This document shows positions 1 through 7,708 of a stretch of 64,000 nt of DNA, piece by piece (within the stretch, counting starts at the first letter, position 1; every line of letters begins with the position of its first letter). Both the position numbers and the translations under genes were made by a program. The notes below the pieces were generated by a model. That model was not told where the DNA came from. It was given only the letters and a program-made list of their open reading frames with translations, and made no database searches. This DNA comes from Armatimonadetes bacterium 55-13 (GTDB lineage Bacteria; Armatimonadota; Fimbriimonadia; Fimbriimonadales; Fimbriimonadaceae): assembly GCA_001898035.1 (NCBI GenBank), contig MKRX01000026.1, positions 132,056-196,055 of the forward strand. The letters are read 5' to 3'.

Positions 1-673
1 GGGTGTAAAAGTCGGCGTCCAAGTCTTGAACGTCAATCCGTACGTGCGGCCCCGCCTGTGCTCCATCCACCAAGACCACTGCACCATACGCGTGCGCCTG
101 GGCCACCATCCACTTGACCGGATTGACCGTTCCCATCGAGTTGCTGATGTGAACGATCGCCACCGCCTTGGGCTTTCCGCGCATCAGATACTGCTCGTAA
201 CTATCCAGATCGATCTCGCCGGAATCGGTCACCGGAATCGGAATCACCTTTGCCCCGGTTCGTTCCGCCGCCAGTTGCCAAGGCACGATATTGCTGTGGT
301 GCTCCATGGTGGACACCAAAATCTCATCGCCCGGCTCAAGCTTGATCCCCGCCGCCACCAGGTTGATGCCTTCCGTGCATCCCTTGGTAAAGATCACCTC
401 AGCCGATTCGCCCGCATTCAAAAGCTTGCGAACCTTCTCCCGAGCCTGATCGTACTGAGCGGTCGCCTTCTGACTCAGGAAGTGCACTCCCCGATGAATG
501 TTCGCGTTGGACTCCCGGTAGTAACGATCCACCGCTTCGATCACCGTCGTCGGCTTCTGCGCGGTCGCCGCGTTGTCCAGATAAGTCAACGGATTCCCCC
601 GCACCAGTTCGTTCAGGATCGGAAAATCCTGACGGACCGTTTCATTGAGGCTGGGCAGTGGAATCGTGTGCAT
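1..673 (-). CDS. sufS: Cysteine desulfurase SufS, N-terminal part, cut by window edge
   Basis: N-terminal 224 residues of a PLP-dependent group II cysteine desulfurase, which takes sulfur from L-cysteine for Fe-S cluster building. The frame opens at ATG 673 and runs out at base 1. Visible marks are LDNAATAQKP near residue 32, NIHRGVH, the GCTEGIN segment, TMEHHSNIVPW with the PLP-stacking histidine, and VDGAQ with the PLP aspartate. The PLP lysine and active-site cysteine loop lie outside the window. Only three bases separate this ATG from the stop of the gene before it, so it is read as the last visible member of a sufC-sufD-orf-orf-sufS operon. The choice of SufS over IscS follows from the suf context and the HSNIVPW pattern. 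Confidence 0.93.
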   Translation of the reverse strand, partial: MHTIPLPSLNETVRQDFPILNELVRGNPLTYLDNAATAQKPTTVIEAVDRYYRESNANIHRGVHFLSQKATAQYDQAREKVRKLLNAGESAEVIFTKGCTEGINLVAAGIKLEPGDEILVSTMEHHSNIVPWQLAAERTGAKVIPIPVTDSGEIDLDSYEQYLMRGKPKAVAIVHISNSMGTVNPVKWMVAQAHAYGAVVLVDGAQAGPHVRIDVQDLDADFYT

Positions 674-676
674 AAA

Positions 677-1042
677 TCAGTCGCTACTAGATGAGGAGCC
701 GGAATCGCTACTGGAGCTATCCGACGAAGAAGAAAAATCCGTTGCCGAGCTACCAATTGAATCGCCGATGGAAGTGCCCGACTCGTATCCAAAATCGTTA
801 CTGGAGTGGTGATGCGTCGAGTCGTCGCTGTCGTAAGTCGGCGAGGAATCGAACTGCTGCCGACGTTGCCAGTCGTCATCATTGGAGGAGGTCGTCGAAT
901 GCGGCCCCATTGGCCCCGTTCCGTACGCCCCGCCCGGCCCCAGGTTCTTGCTCCGGCTCGTCAGCGCAATCAACGCGACCACGCCAATGATGCCGAACAC
1001 CAACAGACCGATGAAAATGAGAATTGCACCGCCGCCAACCAT
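677..1042 (-). CDS. Small single-helix membrane protein with Ser/Asp-rich tail, in suf operon
   Basis: A 121-residue protein of unrecognised family. Residues 4-28 form one hydrophobic helix (ILIFIGLLVFGIIGVVALI). They are followed by a short basic stretch and a long tail of Ser, Asp, Gly and His that ends almost wholly in Ser and Asp. ATG 1042 is chosen because it overlaps the stop of the preceding gene as TAATG and has GGAGG about ten bases upstream. An in-frame ATG at 1069 has no ribosome binding site. The tail is low-complexity and acidic and could bind metal or be disordered; no function can be assigned. Its position directly before sufS, three bases away, is the only functional hint. Confidence 0.7.
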   Translation of the reverse strand: MVGGGAILIFIGLLVFGIIGVVALIALTSRSKNLGPGGAYGTGPMGPHSTTSSNDDDWQRRQQFDSSPTYDSDDSTHHHSSNDFGYESGTSIGDSIGSSATDFSSSSDSSSSDSGSSSSSD

Positions 1043-1497
1043 TACGCCAAAGCCTCCTGCCGACACCATTCAAAAAGCGTCTGCCATTCTCGGCGCTGCA
1101 AGTCGATCAAGTCCTTTTGATCCCTTCCCCGATCCACTTCGCATGCGTCGACGAACTCATACGGATCGTAACCGATTTCCGCCATCGCCGGATGATTTCC
1201 GACTTGCCGAAACCAATACTTCGAATTCCAAAAATCACCCTCGCGGCGATGCATGATCCCGTGCCAGTAACTCCCGGTAGGCGTCGAGAGGCTCTGACTG
1301 ATCTCGTGCGATCGCTCTAGGTCGTTCACGTACAACCAAAGCCCGGCCAAGAGGGATTTCGGAGCGTCGATCTGAGAGACGAGGGCGTGGGCTTGGGTGG
1401 GAATGGCCCCTGCTCGCAGGGATTCCATCGCGCGCTCCAACGGAAGGGCTTCAAAAAGCTCTTCCAATTTCGCGTCCAAACTCGCCTTCGTCTCCAT
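1042..1497 (-). CDS. Conserved-looking 151-residue soluble protein in suf operon, function unknown
   Basis: A 151-residue cytoplasmic protein with no signal peptide or membrane segment. It is rich in Trp, His and Glu, with clustered aromatic and charged residues (GSYWHGIMHRREGDFWNSKYWFRQVG at residues 77-102, and WQTLFEWC near the end) that look like a conserved core. I do not recognise a named domain. GGAGG precedes ATG 1497 by a good distance and the gap from the sufD stop is 27 bases, so it is probably co-transcribed with sufC-sufD and translationally coupled to the next gene through TAATG. A role in Fe-S assembly is only guilt by association. Confidence 0.75.
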   Translation of the reverse strand: METKASLDAKLEELFEALPLERAMESLRAGAIPTQAHALVSQIDAPKSLLAGLWLYVNDLERSHEISQSLSTPTGSYWHGIMHRREGDFWNSKYWFRQVGNHPAMAEIGYDPYEFVDACEVDRGRDQKDLIDLQRREWQTLFEWCRQEALA

Positions 1498-1524
1498 TCG
1501 TTTCCTCCGCTCTCGGCGGGCGGA

Positions 1525-2856
1525 TTAGCCGTTCAGTTTGTTGAAGAGGACCTTCTCCAAGGAGTCTGCCACGCCTTCGATGGTGATCTTCTCGATGACC
1601 TCCGCGGCGAATGCGTACACCAACAGCGCCTCCGCTTCCTTGTCGGGAATACCGCGTGAGCGCAGATAGAACTTCGCATCCTTCTTGATCTGTCCCACCG
1701 TCGCGCCGTGCGTACACTTCACGTCGTCGGCGAATATCTCCAATTGGGGCTTCGTCTCAATCGAAGCGGTCGGGCTCAAAAGGATCGCCTGATTGGTCTG
1801 CTTGGCGTCCGTCTTCTGAGCGTCCTCGTAAACGAAGATCTTCCCGTTGAATACACCCTGCCCCTTGTCGGTCAAGATGCCCTTGTACACTTCGAACGAG
1901 TTGCAGTTCGGCTTGGCGTGGTCGATTCGGGTGTGGTTATCGGCCAACTGTTCCCCGGTCGCCACGTAGGCGCCGTTCAACCAAGTCTCGGTGTACTCGC
2001 CATTCAACCAAACGTTGACGTCGTTTCGAGCCACCGCTCCCCCGAACGAGATGTTGTTCGACGTGTAGACCGAATTCGGCTCCTGGTCGATCGCGATGTT
2101 TGAGATGTGAATCGCTTCCAACGTCTCCTGCTGGAACTTGGTGTGCTCGACGTTGGCATGCTTGCCCACCACCACTTCCACCACGCCGCAGTTGAAGTAC
2201 TCGCCCTCGAATCCAAGGTAGCTCTCCAAGACCTTGGCCCGGCTATTCTCCTCCGCCACGATCAACACGCGCGGGAACGCCGCAAACGGACCGTGGTCGG
2301 CCTTGCTGATGTAAGCCAAGTGAATCGGAACTTCCAGCGCGACGCCCTTCGGCACGTAGATAAAAGCGCCCTCACCCAGATAAGCGGCGTTCAGATGAAC
2401 GAATCGCTCATCGTTCGTCGTTCCGAGCTTGCCCTCCAAGGTCGCAACCTTGCCGAGGTACTTCTCAACCACCTCTGGATAGGCTTCAAAGCCCCCTTCC
2501 AACGTCCCCACGAACACGCCATCCGGCAGATTGCGAGGCACCGTCAGTTCCGGCGCGGCTTGACCGTTGACGAAAACCAACGTAAGCGCGTCCGTTCCGC
2601 CCACCGGCGTAATCTCAAAATCGGCTCGCGAAACCGTCGCCCCGTAAGCGGGCTTGTACTCGGTCTCCGAGAGACGCCGAAGCGACGTAAATCGCCACTC
2701 CTCATCCTTATGCGTCGGGATTCCAGCCGAGAGGTACTTCTGAAACGCCACCTCCCGAGCCTCCGCCAAACTGCCCGGCCCAAAAGCCTCCAACAGCGGT
2801 CGAACCCCCGCGTAGTTCTCCACCAAGCTATGCGTTTTTTCTTGCAGATCGATCAT
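1525..2856 (-). CDS. sufD: Fe-S cluster assembly scaffold subunit SufD
   Basis: A 443-residue SufB/SufD-family protein, the usual SufD length. SufD forms the SufBC2D scaffold that builds Fe-S clusters in the cytoplasm. The N-terminal helical region (HKDEEWRFTSLRRLSE at about 48-63) is followed by the right-handed beta-helix core and the C-terminal family block (VKCTHGATVGQIKKDAKFYLRSRGI, then EAEALLVYAFAAEVI). The conserved CTHGATVG motif identifies the family, and the lack of the SufB-type [14 protein letters not shown] segment marks it as SufD. It lies 97 bases after sufC in the same direction. That gap holds two facing heptad repeat arrays and no obvious ribosome binding site before ATG 2856. 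Confidence 0.93.
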   Translation of the reverse strand: MIDLQEKTHSLVENYAGVRPLLEAFGPGSLAEAREVAFQKYLSAGIPTHKDEEWRFTSLRRLSETEYKPAYGATVSRADFEITPVGGTDALTLVFVNGQAAPELTVPRNLPDGVFVGTLEGGFEAYPEVVEKYLGKVATLEGKLGTTNDERFVHLNAAYLGEGAFIYVPKGVALEVPIHLAYISKADHGPFAAFPRVLIVAEENSRAKVLESYLGFEGEYFNCGVVEVVVGKHANVEHTKFQQETLEAIHISNIAIDQEPNSVYTSNNISFGGAVARNDVNVWLNGEYTETWLNGAYVATGEQLADNHTRIDHAKPNCNSFEVYKGILTDKGQGVFNGKIFVYEDAQKTDAKQTNQAILLSPTASIETKPQLEIFADDVKCTHGATVGQIKKDAKFYLRSRGIPDKEAEALLVYAFAAEVIEKITIEGVADSLEKVLFNKLNG

Positions 2857-2860
2857 TTTT

Positions 2861-2953
2861 ATTTAGGTGTTAAGTCATAGGTTTTAGGGGCAGGCGCTAG
2901 ATCTGACAGTGGATTGATTCCCCTAAGACCTAACACCTAATGCCTAACGCCTG
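2861..2953. repeat. Facing pair of heptad arrays between sufC and sufD
   Basis: Read on the plus strand, 2861-2890 is four seven-base units of the form NNTTAGG (two with one change) ending in GG. Read on the minus strand, 2950-2920 is another four NNTTAGG units ending in GG. The two arrays face each other across about 29 bases, so a transcript through sufC-sufD could fold 2863-2890 onto 2920-2940 as an imperfect stem. The array begins four bases after the sufC stop. It could tune sufD relative to sufC, or act as a mobile or recombination-prone repeat; neither is shown. Confidence 0.75.
2895..2909 (-). promoter_or_regulatory. Motif in the sufD leader shared with the sufB leader
   Basis: The ten bases CGCTAGATCT (plus strand, 2895-2904) followed directly by GACAG recur upstream of sufB at 63741-63760, where five bases separate the two parts. 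In both cases the motif lies about 40-50 bases before the start codon of a minus-strand suf gene. This may be a shared regulatory element or chance plus repeat decay. Here it sits in the loop between the facing heptad arrays. Confidence 0.3.
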
Positions 2954-3712
2954 CTACGCCTTCGCCGCCAGCTCCTCTTCGATCCAGCCGTAGCCCTTTT
3001 CTTCCAACTCGTAAGCCAGTTCCTTGCCGCCGCTCTTCACGATTCGGCCCTCGACCAGTACGTGAACGAAGTCGGGAACGATGTAGTTCAGGAGTCGCTG
3101 GTAGTGGGTGATGACCAGGAAGCCTCGCTCTGGGGAACGGAGGGAATTCACGCCGTCGGCCACAACCTTCAACGCATCGATGTCCAAACCGGAGTCCGTC
3201 TCGTCAAGCACGGCGACCTTCGGCTCCAAAACCGCCATCTGGAAGATCTCGTTTCGCTTCTTCTCGCCACCAGAGAAGCCCTCGTTCACGCTGCGGCTTA
3301 ACATCGTCTGATCCAGATCCAGCGCCTTCATTTTCGCTTTGACATGGCTCAAGAAGGTCATCGCGTCCAGTTCATCCTCGCCGCGAGCCTTGCGGACCGC
3401 GTTCAGGGCGGCGCGCAGGAAGTAGGTGTTGCTCACGCCCGGAATCTCGACCGGATACTGGAATGCCAAGAAGAGACCCGCGGCCGCTCGCTCTTCAGGA
3501 TCGAGCTCCAGGATGTCCTCGTTCTCCAACGTGACCGAGCCCTCGGTGATCTCATAGCCGTCCTTACCCGCGATCACGCTGGCCAAGGTGCTCTTGCCGG
3601 AACCGTTCGGGCCCATGATGGCGTGGACCTCGCCTTTATTGACCTTAAGGTTGATCCCCTTGAGGATCTCCTTCTCTTCGATGCGCGCGTGCAGGTTCTG
3701 AATCTCTAACAT
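2954..3712 (-). CDS. sufC: Fe-S cluster assembly ATPase SufC
   Basis: A 252-residue ABC-type ATPase that powers the SufBC2D scaffold. Walker A is GPNGSGKST at residues 34-42, the ABC signature FSGGEKKR at 146-153, and Walker [13 protein letters not shown] at 166-177. The ETDSGLD form and the [11 protein letters not shown] block are typical of SufC rather than of transport ATPases, and there are no membrane segments. It is the first gene of the minus-strand suf operon, followed by sufD. Upstream, about 200 bases separate it from the divergent gene at 3915, and this is where its promoter should lie. No strong ribosome binding site precedes ATG 3712. Confidence 0.96.
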   Translation of the reverse strand: MLEIQNLHARIEEKEILKGINLKVNKGEVHAIMGPNGSGKSTLASVIAGKDGYEITEGSVTLENEDILELDPEERAAAGLFLAFQYPVEIPGVSNTYFLRAALNAVRKARGEDELDAMTFLSHVKAKMKALDLDQTMLSRSVNEGFSGGEKKRNEIFQMAVLEPKVAVLDETDSGLDIDALKVVADGVNSLRSPERGFLVITHYQRLLNYIVPDFVHVLVEGRIVKSGGKELAYELEEKGYGWIEEELAAKA

Positions 3713-3778
3713 AAAATCGTTTAAAGGGGCCGCCGTCTTCTTTGAGGCTACTTTCCCCGGGCAAATCTTCCCTTTTTT

Positions 3779-3796
3779 GTATAGTTTATTCTATGC
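3779..3796 (-). promoter_or_regulatory. Candidate operator or promoter element upstream of sufC
   Basis: GTATAG and CTATGC flank TTTATT as a near-perfect inverted repeat 67 bases upstream of the sufC start, in the only AT-rich part of the 202-base divergent gap. On the minus strand it also contains a TATAC stretch that could serve as a -10. It does not match the known IscR or SufR boxes that I can recall, so the regulator is unknown. Confidence 0.25.
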
Positions 3797-3914
3797 AATC
3801 AGGTCTTTGCTCGTTTCTTCTGGGACCTAGAAAAGCGTTAAAACTCCACCTCGCCCTTCCGAAAGCGGATAGCCCCAACCCAATCCTGCCATTTCGCCTA
3901 AAATAGCAACCAAC

Positions 3915-4952
3915 GTGCCCCGCAAGTCCACATCCAAGGCCAAGACCAAAGCGAAGTCCAAAGCCAAGGAAACTCCCGAACAAAAGAGACCCCGGTCACG
4001 CGCAAAGAGCAAAAAGCCCGTCTTTATCCGCCTGATCTCCCTGGCGCTTCTCCTCTTCGTAACCTCCGCTTACCTCGCGGACACGGATGGCTTCTATGCC
4101 ATCACCATCTGGCCCGCCTTCGTTTGGTCAGGCATCGGACTCGCCCTTCTCCTTCCCGGCCTCCGCCGACGTCGCTCCGGCAGCTTCTGGACCTTGATCC
4201 TCGGCTGGGTACTGTTCTGGCTCGCCTTTGGCGAAGACGCCGCCCGCTGGGCTCATCTCGGCGATAAGCCAGGTCCGAACGACCTTCTGGTCACCAGCAT
4301 GAACTGCGCCGGTGGCATGGTGGAAGCGGCGAAGGAAGCGATGGAAGACAAGCCCGCCCTCCTCCTGCTCCAAGAAAGCCCCTCCAAGCCCGAGTTGGAA
4401 AAGCTAACCGCCCAGGTCTACGGCTCAACCGGAAACGTCTTATGGGGCCCCGATGGCTCCATCATCGCGAACGGCCAGATCTCTCCCGTCTCCCTCCCCC
4501 GGGGAACCCACAATTTCACCGCCGCCCGCGTCACCCTAAAAGGCCAATCTCCGATCTTCGTGGTCAGTCTGAGACTCCAACCACCCGTGTTCAGCCTGGA
4601 GTATTGGAGCGCCAGCACTTGGCAACAGTACGCCAAAAACCGGGAGAATCGTCGCCAAGAACTCACCGAGATCGCCGCGTGGATTCGAAACCAAAACCCC
4701 GGCTCACGGATCATCGTCGGTGGCGACTTCAACTCACCTCCTGATCCCGGCACCTTCAAACCGTTCCACGCCTGGCTTCAACCCGCCAGCCGATTCTCCG
4801 GCTACACTGCCGTCAATGACTTCCCCATGGCCCGCATCGACCAGATTTGGGTCTCCGGCTTCGAAGCCACGAACGCCGAGGCCTACAAAACCCAGAACTC
4901 GGATCACCGATTGGTGCGCTGCTGGTTAAAACCTACTTCTCCGGCGAAATAG
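3915..4952 (+). CDS. Membrane-anchored endonuclease/exonuclease/phosphatase-family protein
   Basis: A 345-residue protein starting at GTG 3915. Residues 1-35 are a very Lys/Arg-rich tail with repeated KAK units. Hydrophobic helices follow at about 38-54, 62-81 and 90-106, then an EEP-fold domain. Catalytic-type motifs are MNCAGG (Asn130), LLLQESP (Glu154), GGDFNSPPD (Asp271, Asn273) and SDHRLV (Asp330, His331), so the active site looks intact. Topology suggests the catalytic domain faces outside and the basic tail stays in the cytoplasm. The substrate (nucleic acid, phospholipid or phosphoester) cannot be told from sequence. Its 3' end overlaps the convergent gene below by 20 bases. Confidence 0.85.
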   Translation: MPRKSTSKAKTKAKSKAKETPEQKRPRSRAKSKKPVFIRLISLALLLFVTSAYLADTDGFYAITIWPAFVWSGIGLALLLPGLRRRRSGSFWTLILGWVLFWLAFGEDAARWAHLGDKPGPNDLLVTSMNCAGGMVEAAKEAMEDKPALLLLQESPSKPELEKLTAQVYGSTGNVLWGPDGSIIANGQISPVSLPRGTHNFTAARVTLKGQSPIFVVSLRLQPPVFSLEYWSASTWQQYAKNRENRRQELTEIAAWIRNQNPGSRIIVGGDFNSPPDPGTFKPFHAWLQPASRFSGYTAVNDFPMARIDQIWVSGFEATNAEAYKTQNSDHRLVRCWLKPTSPAK

Positions 4953-5802
4953 CCGTCATCGCATCCGCCACGATGTGCCAGCCCTTACCCAGTTGGCATT
5001 TCCAGACATGAACGAAGTATCCGGTGGTTTCCTTCCCGTCCTTCTCCCCCACGTACTTGCCATAGCAGTAAGCCAAATCCGCCGATTCGGCAACCTCGGT
5101 CGCTTCAATCGTCCATTCCTTCAGACTCAACTTCGCATCGGTCCACCACGTCACCGCCTCCGCCGAGGTCTGAATCGGCCCAGAACCGGCACGGTAGACG
5201 ATGGGACGCGCATCGTAAAGCTGACGAATCGTCTTCGGAACTTCCTCCGCGTTGCTCTTGGCGATGTCTTCCTCGGAAGATTTGATCAGCGCCTTCGCCC
5301 GATCTACCATGTCCATCGTGACCAAAGCGGGAGACGGAGGTCCTTGCACCTTCATCTGCACCGGAAAGACCGGTGCTTCGCCCATCGGCGTTCCCAAATC
5401 CAGCACCACCTTGAGTTGCCCATCCTTCTGTTTCCGCCAGATCGAGAAATACGCGCCGTGAGAAATCGGCTTCTTGCCCGCCATGTCGATCAACTTGTAA
5501 GGCCCCGTGGTAAATCCAAGATCAGCCTTGCTGGAGCAATCGGCGATCTTCGGCTCCCAACTTAGCAAGGAGGCAAACGGAGGTTTCTCCTCCGGCATCT
5601 TCTCAAACTCTTCCCGCTGCTTGACTGGGTGAGGCGTAAACCCAATCGCATCCGGCGCAAACCACTGAATAAAGGAGGCTCGCATTCCTTGCAAGGCGCA
5701 AGTTCGGGCAAACGCGCGTTCCGCCGCCATAAAGGTATTCAGATCCTTCCGATAGTCGGCCGGGGCGGCCAGGGTCAAAAAGCAAACGGCAGCGGTAAGC
5801 AT
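4933..5802 (-). CDS. Secreted SnoaL/DUF4440-like protein, two NTF2-like halves
   Basis: A 289-residue protein with a short signal-like N-terminus (LTAAVCFLTLAAPA). Each half looks like an NTF2/SnoaL cone fold. The first starts at FMAAERAFARTCALQGMRASFIQWFAPDAI, a pattern typical of secreted DUF4440-like proteins. The second ends with CYGKYVGEKDG, GYFVHVWKC and GWHIVADA, the usual closing strands. There is no catalytic motif that I can name, and such proteins often bind small ligands or are of unknown role. ATG 5802 is chosen over GTG 5805. It may be co-transcribed with the deacetylase gene upstream (16-base gap). Confidence 0.7.
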   Translation of the reverse strand: MLTAAVCFLTLAAPADYRKDLNTFMAAERAFARTCALQGMRASFIQWFAPDAIGFTPHPVKQREEFEKMPEEKPPFASLLSWEPKIADCSSKADLGFTTGPYKLIDMAGKKPISHGAYFSIWRKQKDGQLKVVLDLGTPMGEAPVFPVQMKVQGPPSPALVTMDMVDRAKALIKSSEEDIAKSNAEEVPKTIRQLYDARPIVYRAGSGPIQTSAEAVTWWTDAKLSLKEWTIEATEVAESADLAYCYGKYVGEKDGKETTGYFVHVWKCQLGKGWHIVADAMTAISPEK

Positions 5803-5818
5803 CACTTAGATTTTACGT

Positions 5819-6667
5819 CTAGGGCTGGAGTTGGATACACCTAAATCCCTCTCCATACGTCGTACCGATGCGCTCGCCATCGTTCACCGCGCTATCTTCC
5901 ACCATGTTTGTGACCCGTTCCAGCCGACTGCCGAAGAACTGACTCTTGTGAATCTTCAGCAGGTCTTCTTTTCGCGGCCAGTACTCGGAAATGTCGCTTA
6001 CGTAGTTCGGATAGCTGGTCGAAAACCGCATCAGCCAACGGACGCTGGGTGTCTTCTCCACCGCTAACGCCACCGCTTCACCCGCATGCCGGTGATCACC
6101 ATGAGACATCCGGGGCGGGTAGTCGAAGTCGAACGCCATCACGTATTCGGGCTTAAAGTCGTTGATCGCCTTCTGCAACCGCCGAACCAATGTCTCACTC
6201 GAATGTAGCCGCCCATCGGGATATCCCAGAATCACCAAGTCGGTCCCGCCCCACGCATTCGCCGCCGCCGTCGCCTCCACCCGCCGGACCTTTCGGTTCT
6301 CCGCCGCATTGGTAAACGGCCCGTAGTAAGCCTTATCCCCATCGGTTACGATAACCTGATGGATCTCCGCCCCCGCATCGTGCAGTTTGGCAAGGGTGCC
6401 CCCGATGTAAAACTCAGAGTCGTCCGGGTGCGCGGTCACCACCATCACCTTGGTTCCCTTGTGAAAGAGCTTCTCTGAATCGGGATCGACCTTCGGGTTC
6501 GGATGCGGTCCCCGGCGCTGGATGAAGTCGTATTCCCACGGCACCCAAAGCCAAAACCCCCAAAGCACGAGGATCAGCCCTCCGTACACAAGCAAGCGCC
6601 GTCTACGATTGCGACGGCGCTTGACTTCCTTCTCTTCGGGAGTCAGATCCTTACGTTCTTTCGCCAC
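5819..6667 (-). CDS. Membrane-anchored PIG-L/LmbE-family N-deacetylase
   Basis: A 282-residue zinc-dependent deacetylase-family protein starting at GTG 6667. The N-terminus is highly basic (RRRNRRRRR), followed by one membrane helix at about 25-43 and then the PIG-L fold. Its zinc and catalytic motif AHPDD lies at 79-83, and the distal HGDHRHAGE motif near residue 190 supplies the third zinc ligand type. Family members remove N-acetyl groups from GlcNAc-containing lipids or thiol-cofactor precursors, and the substrate here is unknown. The single helix suggests the catalytic domain is outside the inner membrane. Confidence 0.88.
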   Translation of the reverse strand: MAKERKDLTPEEKEVKRRRNRRRRLLVYGGLILVLWGFWLWVPWEYDFIQRRGPHPNPKVDPDSEKLFHKGTKVMVVTAHPDDSEFYIGGTLAKLHDAGAEIHQVIVTDGDKAYYGPFTNAAENRKVRRVEATAAANAWGGTDLVILGYPDGRLHSSETLVRRLQKAINDFKPEYVMAFDFDYPPRMSHGDHRHAGEAVALAVEKTPSVRWLMRFSTSYPNYVSDISEYWPRKEDLLKIHKSQFFGSRLERVTNMVEDSAVNDGERIGTTYGEGFRCIQLQP

Positions 6668-6744
6668 TGAGCTACTTTACGTTGCAAAGGCGATAAACGA
6701 TGTGCCTTGGGCCAAGGAACCTATCCGCTACAGGTTCCAACCTC

Positions 6745-7542
6745 CTACTGCCCAATGGCAAAGGCCACGATGTTTAAGTGATTTCCAACCTTACCGATGG
6801 GAGTCGCCGCTCCTGTTAAGAGGTCAATCGAATACAGCTTCGATTCGTCGCTGGCCGAGTTCGTGCAAAACACCGCCCCGACCTCGGCATGGATGTCGAG
6901 TTCTGTATCGGCAACGGCGTTGTGTCCTAAGGATCCGACCTCGGTGACCTCGCCCAAGTCTGGCGAGGGAGTGCCATTCAGTCCGCCAATCCGTACCAAT
7001 TTGTTAGAAAAAGCGTCAATGCCATACAGTGTCGTCAGCCCACCACTTGCGGGCGTATAGGCGCAGGCAACCAGACTCTCCACCGGGCTAACCGGCGTTT
7101 CCACGTTGATGACCGCGCCGGTATCTGGATCGATTCTCAGGTTTTGCTCGGTATCGCTTACCAAGCGCAATTCGTCCGTCACCTCGTTAAAGTCGATCCC
7201 GAAGTATTGTCCAGAAATAAGGGGAGACATAACCCCACCCACCGCCGCCGCCTCACCCGTTGCGGGATCAATCGCGTAAAGGCGGCTAGTACTCCCGAGG
7301 CCATAGAGCAGACCGTTGGATGCTCGAAAGTCGATAGCCAAAATGGACTCTCCCCCTTCCAGCCCGCTGATGACGACGTTTCGATCGATATGCCCGGGCG
7401 ATCCCAGTTTGAACTTCACCAAACGTCCGGTGTCGGTGACCCCATATGTCGCTGCCGATGAGTCGCCGCCTCCACCACCCCCACAACCTGTGAGCAGACA
7501 CACCCCCGCAAGACCTAAAGCAATCAGAAATCCTTTCTTCAT
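6745..7542 (-). CDS. DUF4394-domain lipoprotein
   Basis: A 265-residue lipoprotein: MKKGFLIALG, then the lipobox LTGC followed by a run of glycines. The mature part carries repeated strands of the type 'AIDFRASNGLLYGLGSTSRLYAIDPATG', which is the DUF4394 signature, and reads as a beta-propeller-like surface domain. ATG 7542 is chosen because AAGGAG lies eight bases before it; the upstream in-frame GTG 7551 would destroy that spacing. DUF4394 proteins have no established function. An AT-rich direct repeat upstream is the probable promoter area. Confidence 0.85.
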   Translation of the reverse strand: MKKGFLIALGLAGVCLLTGCGGGGGGDSSAATYGVTDTGRLVKFKLGSPGHIDRNVVISGLEGGESILAIDFRASNGLLYGLGSTSRLYAIDPATGEAAAVGGVMSPLISGQYFGIDFNEVTDELRLVSDTEQNLRIDPDTGAVINVETPVSPVESLVACAYTPASGGLTTLYGIDAFSNKLVRIGGLNGTPSPDLGEVTEVGSLGHNAVADTELDIHAEVGAVFCTNSASDESKLYSIDLLTGAATPIGKVGNHLNIVAFAIGQ

Positions 7543-7605
7543 CGAGTTCACTCCTTCTGACGACCTCGGCGCCCTTCCGCCCTTGTCATCGCTCCGATTA
7601 TATTC

Positions 7606-7632
7606 TAAAATATATTATTTTTAAAATATATT
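7606..7632 (-). promoter_or_regulatory. AT-rich 11-base direct repeat upstream of DUF4394 lipoprotein gene
   Basis: TAAAATATATT occurs at 7606-7616 and again at 7622-7632, a period of 16 bases, in a context of otherwise high GC. It lies 64-90 bases before the lipoprotein start and 77 bases before the divergent glycosyltransferase start. It could be an UP element or promoter, or a site for a DNA-binding protein. No -35/-10 pair can be fixed with confidence. Confidence 0.4.
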
Positions 7633-7708
7633 GTGATCTAGGCCCGTTTCTTTACGCTCTGGCGTGAACCTTGCAGGGGTATTCGGGTAGCTTCCTTGCG
7701 ACGCGCCT

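Noticed and set aside
26-694. Long plus-strand frame opposite sufS
   Set aside because: The minus strand reads as an unmistakable SufS with catalytic motifs; the plus frame translates to Arg/His/Leu-rich sequence without a ribosome binding site.
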